The notes below the pieces were generated by a model, which was not told where the DNA came from, searched no databases, and saw only the letters and a program-made list of their open reading frames with translations. Below are positions 21,623-30,188 of a stretch of 64,000 nucleotides of DNA, piece by piece (position 1 is the stretch's first letter; the number at the start of each line of letters is the position of its first letter). Position numbers and translations under genes: made by a program. The DNA is from Roseateles toxinivorans (GTDB lineage: Bacteria > Pseudomonadota > Gammaproteobacteria > Burkholderiales > Burkholderiaceae_C), in assembly GCF_004362525.1 (NCBI RefSeq), contig NZ_SNXS01000002.1, forward strand, positions 868,001 to 932,000, in the 5' to 3' direction.

Positions 21623-23410
21623 ATGGATACTGTATTCAGTTCGACAGCCGGAGGCCCGGCCAATCAAGGTCGATCAGTTAAGTGTGCCAGCCTTGCGGCG
21701 TTTCAGTGGGTTGTGTTGATCTTGGCGACAGTTGTGCCGCCGATGATTGTCCCTAGCCTGTTGCCGGCTCCGGCCTTCCTGAACGAGTTGGCTGCGATGG
21801 CGGCTTGGGCGGCGGCGACACTGCTGATTGGCATTTCGATGCGCCGCCGAGTGCTCATGCTTACTGGGCTCGAGCCTGCGTTGGCGGGGCTCGCCTTGTT
21901 GCTGCTGGGGATACTTTCCTCTTGGGCGTTCGCGCGTTACACCTTGCCAAGCCTGATAGCCGGCATAGGGGCGGTGGTGGCAGCCGGCGTGATGATGCTG
22001 TTAGGCGCTGCTGTGCGCCAGGGTGGGGGCGCGCGCTCGACGCTCGCGGCCCTCGCCACCGGATGGGTGGTGCTAGGGATTTTCTCAGTCGCCGTGGCCG
22101 CCATGCAGGTGTTTTTCCCGGAGTCGGTTGGTGGCTACTGGCTTGCAAACTCTTCGGAGATCGGGCGCGCTCAGGGCAACATTCGCCAACCGAATCACCT
22201 GGCCACCTTCATGATCTGGTCCTGCATTTCCGTGGTCTGGCTCGGAGAGGTGGGGTTTGTGCGACGAGGTTTGGTGTTGGCCCTGCTCTTCGGGTTTGTC
22301 TTTACGGTGGTGCTTTCTGCCTCACGCATGGGCTTGCTGGCTGTCTTGCTGCTGTGCGCCTGGGGTTTGTTTGATCGCAAGCTCTCCAGCGGCTCACGTG
22401 TTTCGTTGCTGGCCACTGGCTTGATGTTGGCGCTCAGTTGGTGGTTGATGAGTGTCTGGGCGGCCAGTGGGGAGCATGTGTTCGGCGCGGCCAACCGGGT
22501 GGAGTCGGGTGCGCTCAACAGCGTTCGCTTCACGCTGTGGCCCCATGCCATCGAGTTGATCAAGCAGCATCCGCTGAGTGGGGTGGGGTGGCACGCGTTC
22601 AACCTTGAATGGACGTTCGGGGCGTTCACAGGCCGGACCAATGCATATTTTTCCCATGTACATAATCTTCCACTGCAGCTGGTGGTTGAGCTAGGCGTAC
22701 CAATTGGCCTGGGGATCACCGCTTTGCTGGGTTGGGCACTTCTACGGGCGTTCGGTTCGGCTCCCGATGAACCGCGCGGGCTTGCTGTCGATCGGCGCAG
22801 CGCATTCATGATGGTCGGCATGGTGGTCTTGCACAGCATGCTTGAGTTCCCTCTTTGGTATCTCTTTTTTTTGTTGCCCTCAGCCTTCTATCTTGGTTTC
22901 TGCCTGAGCATGGCCTCAGCTCGGCGCTTCGTAACGCAACTGGCGATGCCTGGCCGCGCGGCGGTTCTGGCAGGGGGCAGTCTGTGCGCACTGGGTGTTG
23001 CAATGTACGCAGATTACATGCGGGTAGCCGTGATTTACAGGCCGGATGAGTTCGATCTGCCGTTGATCGAGCGGATCGAGAGAGCCCAGTCGGCGTGGGT
23101 ATTCGGCCCAAGGGCTGACTATGCACTGGCCACCAATTTCCCGCCGGGACAAGTCGCACTGAATGCCGCCAAGCGCGCGGCCCGTCACTACATCGATCCA
23201 CAGCTGATGATTGTTTGGGCAACCTCTCTGCATGCGACCGGCGATCACGAGCGAGCAGCCTATATAGTCAAGAAACTGAGCGAGTTCCCCAATCCGATGG
23301 CCCAGAAATGGCTCGAACCCTGTAAATCGCCTCCGCTGCCGGGGCAGGAGATGCCGTTTCAGTGCGCGGCCGGGACCAAGGATTTCACGATTGACGAAAT
23401 GTTGCGTTGA
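21623..23410 (+). CDS. PglL/PilO-type O-oligosaccharyltransferase, copy 1
   Basis: This is a polytopic inner-membrane protein of 595 residues with about ten to twelve helices, a Wzy_C-type ligase core and a periplasmic C-terminal domain. Family landmarks are GNIRQPNHLATFMIW near 190, the SASRMG segment and the HVHNLPLQLVVELG motif containing the conserved His in the large periplasmic loop. Such enzymes transfer lipid-linked glycan to pilin. Its position right after pilA fits. Codon use is noticeably richer in A/T (many TTG and TTT codons) than in copy 2. The ATG at 21623 is used because a terminator occupies the upstream frame. Confidence 0.85.
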   Translation: MDTVFSSTAGGPANQGRSVKCASLAAFQWVVLILATVVPPMIVPSLLPAPAFLNELAAMAAWAAATLLIGISMRRRVLMLTGLEPALAGLALLLLGILSSWAFARYTLPSLIAGIGAVVAAGVMMLLGAAVRQGGGARSTLAALATGWVVLGIFSVAVAAMQVFFPESVGGYWLANSSEIGRAQGNIRQPNHLATFMIWSCISVVWLGEVGFVRRGLVLALLFGFVFTVVLSASRMGLLAVLLLCAWGLFDRKLSSGSRVSLLATGLMLALSWWLMSVWAASGEHVFGAANRVESGALNSVRFTLWPHAIELIKQHPLSGVGWHAFNLEWTFGAFTGRTNAYFSHVHNLPLQLVVELGVPIGLGITALLGWALLRAFGSAPDEPRGLAVDRRSAFMMVGMVVLHSMLEFPLWYLFFLLPSAFYLGFCLSMASARRFVTQLAMPGRAAVLAGGSLCALGVAMYADYMRVAVIYRPDEFDLPLIERIERAQSAWVFGPRADYALATNFPPGQVALNAAKRAARHYIDPQLMIVWATSLHATGDHERAAYIVKKLSEFPNPMAQKWLEPCKSPPLPGQEMPFQCAAGTKDFTIDEMLR

Positions 23411-23468
23411 AGCCGTTGCAAGGGCGTGATCCTGCGGCAAGGTTAGATTACCGGCTTCGCCATTTGGG

Positions 23469-25217
23469 TTGAGCCACTTGTCCACCAGTCCTGAACGTCA
23501 ATCGCCTGAGCTCCTGCTGGCCGCGCTGGTCGCCTGCAGCCTTGCCAGCCTGATCGCCTACAACCAGCCGCCCTCGGCCACCTTGTTCAATCAGGTGGCG
23601 GCGCTGCTTGCCTGGGGGGGCTTTGCGATGCTGCTCCTGATCGACAGGCCTGCGCTGCGGGTAGAGCTGAAGCCGGCGTCGGCCGCGCTTGCTGCGCTGC
23701 TGCTGCTGATGCTGGCGGCCGGTGCTTCCGTGCTTTGGGCGGGTTTGCCGACGTCGCTGGCCCTGCATGCCGTGGCCCTGCTGGCAGCGGCGATGGTGAT
23801 GCTGCTGGTCGGCCGTGCCGTGCATCAGGCCGGTCAGGTGCAGTACCTGCTCACCCTGCTGTGTCTGGGCTGGGTGCTGGTCGGCGTGCTGAGCGCCGCC
23901 GTGGGTGGGGTGCAGGTGTTCGCGCCGCAGTGGGCCGATGGCGACTGGATTGCGCGTTCCACCGTGGCCGGGCGAGCCATCAGCAATATGCGCCAGCCCA
24001 ATCATCTGGCCAGCCTGTTGATGTGGTCCTGCGTGGCCGTGATCTGGCTGGGCGAGTCACAACGCCTGCGGCGCGAGGGCGTCTGGGCGCTGCTGGGCCT
24101 GTTCGTGTTCACCGTGATGCTCAGCGCCTCGCGCACCGGCATGGTGGGTGTGGCCATCCTGGCGCTGTGGGGCCTGCTGGACAGCAAGCTCACGCGGGCT
24201 TCGCGCCTGGCCTTGCTAGGCACGCCGTTGATGCTGGGGCTGAGCTGGTGGCTGCTGGGCTTCTGGGCGGACAGTGGCCATGCCTTTGGGGCCGCCACCC
24301 GGCTCAGTGCGGAAGGGGCGGGCTCGCCGTCGCGGCTGGCCATTCTTGCCAATGCCTGGGAGCTGGTGAAGCAGAACCCGCTGACCGGTGTTGGCTGGGG
24401 CGAGTTCAATCTGGCCTGGACGATGACGCCTTTTCCCGGGCGACCGGTGGCCTTCTTCGACCACACCCATAACCTGCCGATGCAGCTGATGGTCGAACTG
24501 GGCCTGCCGCTGGCCCTGCTGGTGCTGGGCCTGCTGGGCTGGGCGCTGTACCGGGCCTTTGCTGCCGGCCAGAGGGCCGTGGGCAGCGAGGCGGTGGCGC
24601 TGCGCTGCGCCTTCATGATGGTGCTGATGATAGGTCTGCACAGCCTGCTGGAGTATCCGCTCTGGTATGCCTACTTCCTGCTGCCCACGGCGCTGTTTCT
24701 GGGCCTGTGTCTGGGCCCTGCCGGTGATGCGGCCGAGGCTTCTGCGGGCTGGAGCTTGCGCGCTGGTGTCTTGGTGCTGGGCGGCGGCTTGATGGTGCTG
24801 GGCAGCCTGCTGACCCTGGTCGACTACCGCAGCGTCGTGGTCATCTACGCCCCGCCGGCAGGCGCGGCATCGCTGGAGACGCGCATTCACCGTGGTCAGC
24901 AAAGCCCGCTGTTCGCCGCCCAGGCCGATTACGCGGCGGCCACCACGCTGCCCCCAGGCCCCGAGGCTCTAGAGGCGACCCGGCGCACGGCCCACAACCT
25001 GATCGATGTGCGATTGATGATGGCCTGGGCGCAGTCGCTGCATGCCATCGGTGACGATGAGCGCGCGCGCTATGTGGTCGAGCGTCTGCGCGAGTTCCAC
25101 AGCCCGCAGGCCGAGGAGTGGCTGGCGGTCTGCGGCGAGCCGCGTGCGGAAGGTGAGCTACGGCCCTTTCAGTGCGAGCCGGTGACGCGGGTGTTCGAGT
25201 TCCGGGAGATGCGGTGA
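23469..25217 (+). CDS. PglL/PilO-type O-oligosaccharyltransferase, copy 2
   Basis: This 582-residue paralogue of the preceding gene has the same architecture. The same landmarks appear: NMRQPNHLASLLMW, SASRTGMVG, HTHNLPMQLMVELG and a C-terminal region ending in ERLREF...RPFQCEPV. The only in-frame start near the conserved N-terminus is TTG at 23469, with no strong ribosome-binding site. The gap from copy 1 is 58 bases, so translation may depend on the upstream gene. Two ligases may serve different pilin sites or glycans, or one may serve another acceptor. Confidence 0.82.
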   Translation: MSHLSTSPERQSPELLLAALVACSLASLIAYNQPPSATLFNQVAALLAWGGFAMLLLIDRPALRVELKPASAALAALLLLMLAAGASVLWAGLPTSLALHAVALLAAAMVMLLVGRAVHQAGQVQYLLTLLCLGWVLVGVLSAAVGGVQVFAPQWADGDWIARSTVAGRAISNMRQPNHLASLLMWSCVAVIWLGESQRLRREGVWALLGLFVFTVMLSASRTGMVGVAILALWGLLDSKLTRASRLALLGTPLMLGLSWWLLGFWADSGHAFGAATRLSAEGAGSPSRLAILANAWELVKQNPLTGVGWGEFNLAWTMTPFPGRPVAFFDHTHNLPMQLMVELGLPLALLVLGLLGWALYRAFAAGQRAVGSEAVALRCAFMMVLMIGLHSLLEYPLWYAYFLLPTALFLGLCLGPAGDAAEASAGWSLRAGVLVLGGGLMVLGSLLTLVDYRSVVVIYAPPAGAASLETRIHRGQQSPLFAAQADYAAATTLPPGPEALEATRRTAHNLIDVRLMMAWAQSLHAIGDDERARYVVERLREFHSPQAEEWLAVCGEPRAEGELRPFQCEPVTRVFEFREMR

Positions 25218-25227
25218 GCTGCATTGG

Positions 25228-25294
25228 GTAGCCCGGATGCAATCCGGAGTTCTTGGTGCGGATCAGCGCTGGCCCCGGATTGCATCCGGGCTAC
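25228..25294. repeat. REP-like palindrome
   Basis: GTAGCCCGGATGCAATCCGG (25228-25247) and its exact reverse complement (25275-25294) flank a 27-base loop. The motif resembles REP/BIME-type palindromes scattered in many proteobacterial genomes. It sits between convergent genes (pglL copy 2 and moaC) and could stop transcription from both sides, though no U-tract is present. Confidence 0.8.
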
Positions 25295-25298
25295 GAAG

Positions 25299-25799
25299 CT
25301 ACTCGGCGACCCAATTGCCCGACTTGCCGCCCTGCTTTTCCAGCAGCCGGATCTGGCTCATCACCATGCCGCGGTCGACCGCCTTGCACATGTCATAGAC
25401 CGTCAGCAGGCCAATTTGTACTGCGGTCAGCGCCTCCATCTCGACACCTGTCTGCCCCAGTGTCTCTGCCTGCACCGTGCAGTGCACGCGGTTCAACTTG
25501 TCATCGATGGCGAACTCGGCCGCCACGCGCGTCAGCGGCAGCGGGTGGCACAGCGGTATCAGGTCGGCGGTGCGCTTGGCGGCCTGGATCGCGGCGATGC
25601 GGGCAATGCCGATCACATCGCCTTTCTTGGCGCTGCCGCTGCTGATCAGGGCCAGCGTCGCGGGCTGCATCTCGATGTAGCCGGTGGCGCGTGCGATGCG
25701 GTGTGTCACCGCCTTGGCCGCCACGTCCACCATATGGGCCTGGCCCTGGGCATCAAAGTGCGTCAGAGGGGAGGGGTAGGGAGTGGGCGGGGAGCTCAT
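25299..25799 (-). CDS. moaC: cyclic pyranopterin monophosphate synthase MoaC
   Basis: MoaC turns the 3',8-cyclo-GTP made by MoaA into cyclic pyranopterin monophosphate, an early step of molybdenum-cofactor synthesis. The 166-residue protein has the conserved MVDV start of the fold, [13 protein letters not shown] near 59, the active-site [11 protein letters not shown] near 81, VEMEALTAV near 119 and [13 protein letters not shown] near 132. It lies alone, convergent with pglL copy 2 and divergent from the M48 protease gene; no other moa gene is nearby. Confidence 0.97.
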   Translation of the reverse strand: MSSPPTPYPSPLTHFDAQGQAHMVDVAAKAVTHRIARATGYIEMQPATLALISSGSAKKGDVIGIARIAAIQAAKRTADLIPLCHPLPLTRVAAEFAIDDKLNRVHCTVQAETLGQTGVEMEALTAVQIGLLTVYDMCKAVDRGMVMSQIRLLEKQGGKSGNWVAE

Positions 25800-25909
25800 C
25801 GCAGCAACAATCGCGAAACCTTGGGGCTGTCATGATACGAGAGTGCCCGCGAACAAGCGGGCCGTCCGGGCGCTATGCTGCGGGCGTTTGCTGAAGAAGA
25901 GAGTTCTTG

Positions 25910-27535
25910 ATGTCCCTGATGACCTTGCCTCGCCGTCGCCCCAGCTTCGTCGTGTTGGTGCGCAAGCGGGCGCTTGCCAGCGCCGCCGCCCTGCTGCTGT
26001 GCCCCGCGGCAGGCATCTACGCTCCACCGGCCCTGGCCCAGATCAATCTGCCCAGCCTCGGTGACTCGGTCTCGGAGGGCTTGGGTGTGGGCACCGAGCG
26101 GCGCATCGGCGACCAGATCATGCGCGAGATCCGCGTGGATCCCGACTATCTGGACGACCCGCTGCTGCTGGAGTACATCCAGCAGTTGTGGGCCCCCCTG
26201 ATGGCGGCGGCGCGCCAGAACGGCCATATCGTGCCCGAGACCAACGAGCGTTTCGCCTGGGAGATATTCCTTGTGCGTGACCGCAATGTGAACGCCTTTG
26301 CGCTGCCCGGTGGCTTCGTCGGCGTGCACCTGGGGCTGATCGCGATGACCACCAGCCGCGACGAACTGGCCTCGGTGATGGCGCATGAGCTGTCCCACGT
26401 CACTCAACGCCACGTCGCGCGGCGCATTGCCAGCGATTCGCGCCAGTCGATGATGGCTCTTGCCGGCATGCTGGTGGGCCTGCTGGCGGCCGCGCGCAGC
26501 AGCAGTCCGGACGCGGCCAACGCGGTGCTGGTCGGCTCGCAGGCGGTGGCGGCACAGGGGCAGCTGAATTTCTCGCGCGATATGGAGCGCGAGGCCGATC
26601 GAGTCGGCTATGGCCTGCTGACGGGGGCAGGTTTTGCCACCTCGGGCATGGCCAGCATGTTCGAGAAGCTCGATCAGGCCTACCACCTCAATGACAGCGG
26701 CGGCTACCCCTATCTGCGCACCCACCCGATGACCAGCGAGCGCATCGGCGACGCACGCGAGCGCCTGGCCACCGGCCCGTCGGTGCCGCCGCAGAGCTCG
26801 CTGGAGCATGCGCTGATGCAGGCACGCGCCAAGGTCTTGATGGACGCCCGCGCCGAGGCCTGGCAGCAGCTGCAGGCGCTGGACGCCGGCGTGCGTCAGC
26901 CGGGCGTTGGCGAGCGCTTGTCGGCACTCTACGCCAGCGCGTTCGCGTCAATGAAGATGCGCAACTGGCCGCGGGCCGAGACCGCTCTGAACAGCGCCCA
27001 GGCGGTGGCCGATCTGATCAGCGGCGAGCCGCGCGTGCACCGGGCGCTGAGCCTGCTGCGAGCCGAGCTGGCGCTGGCGCGAGCGCAGCCTCTACAGGGT
27101 CAGCAGGCACTGTTGCCGCTGGCTGGGGACCGTTCGCGACCAGTGGTGCTGCAGCGGGTGCAGCTGGCGCTGGCCGGCGATGACAGGGCCCAGTTGCAGC
27201 AAAGCGCCGATACGCTGCAGACCTGGGTGACGCTGGACCGTCACGATGCCCTGGCCTGGGGTTTGCTCGCCCAGCTGTGGGAGCGGCTCGATCACCCGCT
27301 GCGTTCGGTGCGGGCGCAGGCTGAGACCCGCGTGGCGCTGGGGGATATCGTCGGCGCCATTGACCGGCTGCGTTCGGGCATCCGCCTGTCGCGCAGTCGC
27401 GAGGCCGATCAGGTCGAGGCGGCGGTGCTGGAGTCGCGGCTGCGTGCCTTGCTGGCCGCGCGGCGGCAGGAATTGCAGGACCTGAATCCGCGCCGCGAAA
27501 TACCGGCCGGTGTGGATGAGCCGGTCACCCGCTGA
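25910..27535 (+). CDS. exported M48 metalloprotease with TPR-like region (BepA-like)
   Basis: This is a 541-residue periplasmic protease. It has a long basic N-region and hydrophobic core (about 20-45) ending in PPALAQ, then an M48 catalytic domain with the zinc motif HELSH (159-163) and the downstream EREADRVGYGLL motif carrying the third ligand. The C-terminal half is helical and TPR-like. This is the layout of BepA (YfgC), which degrades or assists outer-membrane proteins such as LptD. The ATG at 25910 is preferred to the adjacent TTG at 25907; GAAGAGAG lies upstream. Confidence 0.9.
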   Translation: MSLMTLPRRRPSFVVLVRKRALASAAALLLCPAAGIYAPPALAQINLPSLGDSVSEGLGVGTERRIGDQIMREIRVDPDYLDDPLLLEYIQQLWAPLMAAARQNGHIVPETNERFAWEIFLVRDRNVNAFALPGGFVGVHLGLIAMTTSRDELASVMAHELSHVTQRHVARRIASDSRQSMMALAGMLVGLLAAARSSSPDAANAVLVGSQAVAAQGQLNFSRDMEREADRVGYGLLTGAGFATSGMASMFEKLDQAYHLNDSGGYPYLRTHPMTSERIGDARERLATGPSVPPQSSLEHALMQARAKVLMDARAEAWQQLQALDAGVRQPGVGERLSALYASAFASMKMRNWPRAETALNSAQAVADLISGEPRVHRALSLLRAELALARAQPLQGQQALLPLAGDRSRPVVLQRVQLALAGDDRAQLQQSADTLQTWVTLDRHDALAWGLLAQLWERLDHPLRSVRAQAETRVALGDIVGAIDRLRSGIRLSRSREADQVEAAVLESRLRALLAARRQELQDLNPRREIPAGVDEPVTR

Positions 27536-27555
27536 CGGGGCAGGGCCTCGGCCGT

Positions 27556-27912
27556 TCAGACGTCGGACGGGAAGATTCGCTCGACCACCACATCGATGGC
27601 CATGCCGCACAGGCTGTAGATCAGCGAGCCGATCAGGGCCGCACTGAAGCCGGCGACGGCAAAGCCGTCCAGCAGATTGGCGGCGGCCCAGAACATCAGC
27701 GCATTGATCACGAACAGGAACAGGCCCAGCGTGATCACCGTCACCGGCAGAGTCAGCAGCACCAGCACCGGCCGTAGCAGCGTGTTCAGCAGGCCCAGCA
27801 CCAGGGCGGCAATCATCGCCGCGCCGAAGCTGGTGACATGCACGCCCGAGTACAGATGGGCCACCAGCAACAGGGCGGCGGCCAGCAACAACCAGCGAAC
27901 GATGATTTTCAT
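27556..27912 (-). CDS. small four-helix membrane protein (phage-holin-4 superfamily, PF04020-like)
   Basis: This 118-residue protein has four hydrophobic segments and the sequence pattern LLNTLLRPVLVLLTLPVTVITLGLFLFVINALMFW (partly quoted), typical of the family annotated as phage holin family or Mycobacteriophage-holin-like. In chromosomes these are housekeeping-type membrane proteins of unknown role, not evidence for a prophage. The ATG at 27912 gives the usual MKIIVRWLL start. It converges with the M48 gene, 20 bases apart. Confidence 0.8.
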   Translation of the reverse strand: MKIIVRWLLLAAALLLVAHLYSGVHVTSFGAAMIAALVLGLLNTLLRPVLVLLTLPVTVITLGLFLFVINALMFWAAANLLDGFAVAGFSAALIGSLIYSLCGMAIDVVVERIFPSDV

Positions 27913-28020
27913 GGGCGCCAGCATACAGGCGTGGGCCGGGCGCCGCCTATAGATCGAAATCAACGATTACCCGCAGGATTGGATCTTCCGGCCGCCGGTT
28001 GCGGCACAATTCAAAAAGCT

Positions 28021-28039
28021 AATGAGAATGGTTCGCATT
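28021..28039 (+). promoter_or_regulatory. Fur box upstream of tonB
   Basis: AATGAGAATGGTTCGCATT fits the beta-proteobacterial Fur operator pattern (AATGCGAA-N-ATTCTCATT read on the other strand). It lies just ahead of tonB-exbBD and the siderophore receptor, so iron-dependent repression of the cluster is expected. Confidence 0.8.
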
Positions 28040-28092
28040 GGTGTTAAGATTTGCAAAACAAGTCTTCCAAGCGCCTTCGACGCGCAGCCGTT

Positions 28093-28863
28093 GTGAACTC
28101 AGCCATCTCTTTCCCCGTCGAGCCCAGAGCCCCGTTGCAGCCAGCCCCTGCGGCGCAGGCGGCTCCCCTGCGCGCCGGTGTGGGGGCGGTGCGGCTGCAG
28201 CTGGCGGACGAAATGTCGCCATCGGTGCGGCGCTGCCTGACGGGTGGCGTGCTGGCCGCACACCTGTTGGGAGGCTGGGCGCTGCTGCAGGTCGACGCGG
28301 TGCGCCAGGCGGTGATCGAGGTCGCGCCGATGATGGTCAGCCTGATCGCCCCGCCCGATGTGCCCAAGCCGGTGCCGCCGCCCCCACCGCCGCCGCAGCA
28401 GATCCAGAAAGCGCGCCCCGCGCCTGCGCCCTTGATTGCCGCCGCGCCCACGCCCGCGCCCGCCGCGCCCAGCTTTGTGGTGCCCGAGCCCGCACCAGCG
28501 CCACCCGCGCCGGTGGCCACGGCGCCGGCGCCGCCCGCCCCTCCGGCGCCGCCCGTGGTGGCAGCGCCTCCGGCGCCCAAGGTGATACCGGCCAATGCCG
28601 TGCGCTACCTGGCCGAGCCACGGATGACGGTGCCGGTGCTGTCTCGCCGGCTTGGTGAGCAGGGCATCGTCTATCTGCGCATCGTCGTGGACACCCGCGG
28701 CGTGCTCAAAGAGGCCAGCGTGAAGAAGTCATCAGGCTTCGCCCGCCTCGATCAGCAGGCCCTGCAAGACATACGCAGCGCTCGCTTTGCCCCGCAAACC
28801 GAGAACGGCCAGCCGATTGAGTGGGAAACCACCGCGCCGCTGTCTTATGAACTCGATCAGTAA
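28093..28863 (+). CDS. tonB: energy transducer TonB
   Basis: TonB couples the inner-membrane proton gradient to outer-membrane receptors. About 256 residues: a cytoplasmic start, one membrane helix (about 45-65), a long Pro/Ala-rich periplasmic linker (about 85-165, with runs of prolines) and a TonB C-terminal domain containing PVLSRRLGEQGIVYLRIVVDTRG and SGFARLDQQAL. A TTG at 28051 would lie 11 bases after the Fur box, leaving almost no room for a leader, so GTG 28093 is preferred; neither start has a clear ribosome-binding site. exbB follows after 31 bases. Confidence 0.88.
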   Translation: MNSAISFPVEPRAPLQPAPAAQAAPLRAGVGAVRLQLADEMSPSVRRCLTGGVLAAHLLGGWALLQVDAVRQAVIEVAPMMVSLIAPPDVPKPVPPPPPPPQQIQKARPAPAPLIAAAPTPAPAAPSFVVPEPAPAPPAPVATAPAPPAPPAPPVVAAPPAPKVIPANAVRYLAEPRMTVPVLSRRLGEQGIVYLRIVVDTRGVLKEASVKKSSGFARLDQQALQDIRSARFAPQTENGQPIEWETTAPLSYELDQ

Positions 28864-28894
28864 TTCGACTCCGACCCCAATTTAAGAGATCAAC

Positions 28895-29653
28895 ATGGAC
28901 GTCACCGCAACCAATGCCATGGGCTTTGCCCACTTCATCACCCAATCCGACTTGGTCGGCAAGTTTCTGCTCGCCGTGCTGGTCATCATGTCGGCCGCCT
29001 CTTGGGGGCTGATCGCCAGCAAGGGGTTGACGCAGTACCTGCGCAGCAAGCGCAGCGCCGCTTTTCTGGACTTCTTCTGGAATGCGCGTTCGCTGGACGC
29101 GGTGCAGGCCGAGCTCAGCACCCATGGCGCGCGGGATCCGTTCTCGCACCTCAGCGCCCATGCGCTGCATGCCCAGGCCCACCATGCGCGCCATGGCGCG
29201 GCACGGCTGGCCGAGGCCGGCACGGCCAATGACTTCATCACCCGCACGATCAAGAAGGTGCTGGATGAAGAGACCACCCGCCTGGACACCGGCCTGACGA
29301 CCATGGCCACGATAGGCGCCACCGCCCCCTTCGTCGGCCTGTTCGGCACTGTCTGGGGCGTCTATCACGCGCTGCTGGCCATAGGCATGAGCGGCTCCGG
29401 CACCCTGGACAAGGTGGCCGGTCCGGTCGGCGAGGCGCTGATCATGACCGGCATCGGCCTGGCCGTCGCCATCCCCGCCGTGATGGCCTACAACGCCTTC
29501 ACGCGCAGCAACCGCGTGCTGGCCGCCCGTCTGGATGCCTTTGCCTACGAACTGCACAGCTTCCTGACCCTGGGCGAGGCGCCGGGTGCGGCCGCGCTGC
29601 AGGTGGGCGCCAATGTGCGGCCGCTGAAGCCTGCCGCTGCAGTGACTGCCTGA
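28895..29653 (+). CDS. exbB: TonB-system proton channel subunit ExbB (MotA/TolQ/ExbB family)
   Basis: ExbB forms the pentameric inner-membrane channel of the TonB motor. The 252-residue protein has three membrane helices (about 22-42, 150-170, 190-212) and the conserved block GATAPFVGLFGTVWGVYHAL with the following GPVGEALIMTGIGLAVAIPAVMAYN region. It is preceded by tonB and followed 13 bases later by exbD, the standard order. Confidence 0.96.
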   Translation: MDVTATNAMGFAHFITQSDLVGKFLLAVLVIMSAASWGLIASKGLTQYLRSKRSAAFLDFFWNARSLDAVQAELSTHGARDPFSHLSAHALHAQAHHARHGAARLAEAGTANDFITRTIKKVLDEETTRLDTGLTTMATIGATAPFVGLFGTVWGVYHALLAIGMSGSGTLDKVAGPVGEALIMTGIGLAVAIPAVMAYNAFTRSNRVLAARLDAFAYELHSFLTLGEAPGAAALQVGANVRPLKPAAAVTA

Positions 29654-29666
29654 ACGGAGACTAGAG

Positions 29667-30086
29667 ATGGCCTTCGCCTCCTTTGACAGCAAGCGCGGCA
29701 GCGCCCCGATGGCCGACATCAATATGGTGCCGCTGATCGACGTGATGCTGGTGCTGCTGGTGATCTTCATCGTCACCGCGCCGCTGCTGACCCACGCCGT
29801 AAAGCTCGACCTGCCCAAGGTCAGCTCCAATGTCAACGAGCTCAAGCCCGACAAGATCGCCTTTGCGATCGATGCTCAGGGCCAGCGCTTTTGGAACGGC
29901 GAGCCGGTCAGCCGCGCCGAGGCCGCGCAGCGCTTCGTCGCCGAGGGCGCCAAGCCGGTGCAGCCCGAGGTGCATTTGCGGGCCGACCAGAACGTCGCCT
30001 ACCGTGCCGTCGCCGAGACCCTGGGCGATGCCTCCAAGGCTGGCCTGAGCAAGGTCGGTTTCGTCAGCGAGCCAGAGCGCCCCTAG
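29667..30086 (+). CDS. exbD: TonB-system subunit ExbD
   Basis: ExbD is a bitopic partner of ExbB. The 139-residue protein has a short cytoplasmic end, a single helix with the proton-carrying Asp25 (VPLIDVMLVLLVIFIVTAPL), and a periplasmic domain ending in LSKVGFVSEP. The ATG at 29667 has GGAGA upstream. Transcription into the receptor gene must pass the hairpin cluster at 30111-30159. Confidence 0.96.
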   Translation: MAFASFDSKRGSAPMADINMVPLIDVMLVLLVIFIVTAPLLTHAVKLDLPKVSSNVNELKPDKIAFAIDAQGQRFWNGEPVSRAEAAQRFVAEGAKPVQPEVHLRADQNVAYRAVAETLGDASKAGLSKVGFVSEPERP

Positions 30087-30110
30087 GCCACCAGCCACCC
30101 CAGCACGACC

Positions 30111-30159
30111 CCTGTTTCTACAGGTGGCCCGAGGCCACCTCGGGCAGCGCTTTGCCCGA
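30111..30159 (+). promoter_or_regulatory. four overlapping perfect hairpins before the siderophore receptor gene
   Basis: Stems seen: CCTGT/ACAGG (30111-30124); AGGTGGCC/GGCCACCT with CGA loop (30122-30140); GCCCGAGG/CCTCGGGC with CCA loop (30127-30145); TCGGGCA/TGCCCGA (30140-30159). Neighbouring stems share bases, so several are mutually exclusive, as in an attenuator or RNA switch. No U-tract follows. The receptor ribosome-binding site AAAGGAG is at 30174-30180. Confidence 0.5.
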
Positions 30160-30188
30160 ACACATTGCATATCAAAGGAGAAGAATTC

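Noticed and set aside
25224-25835. 203-residue plus-strand frame over moaC
   Set aside because: Covers the REP palindrome and runs antisense to moaC, which has all family motifs.
27556-27912. Prophage indicated by a holin-like gene
   Set aside because: The PF04020-type family is common in chromosomes with no phage link, and no other phage genes flank it.
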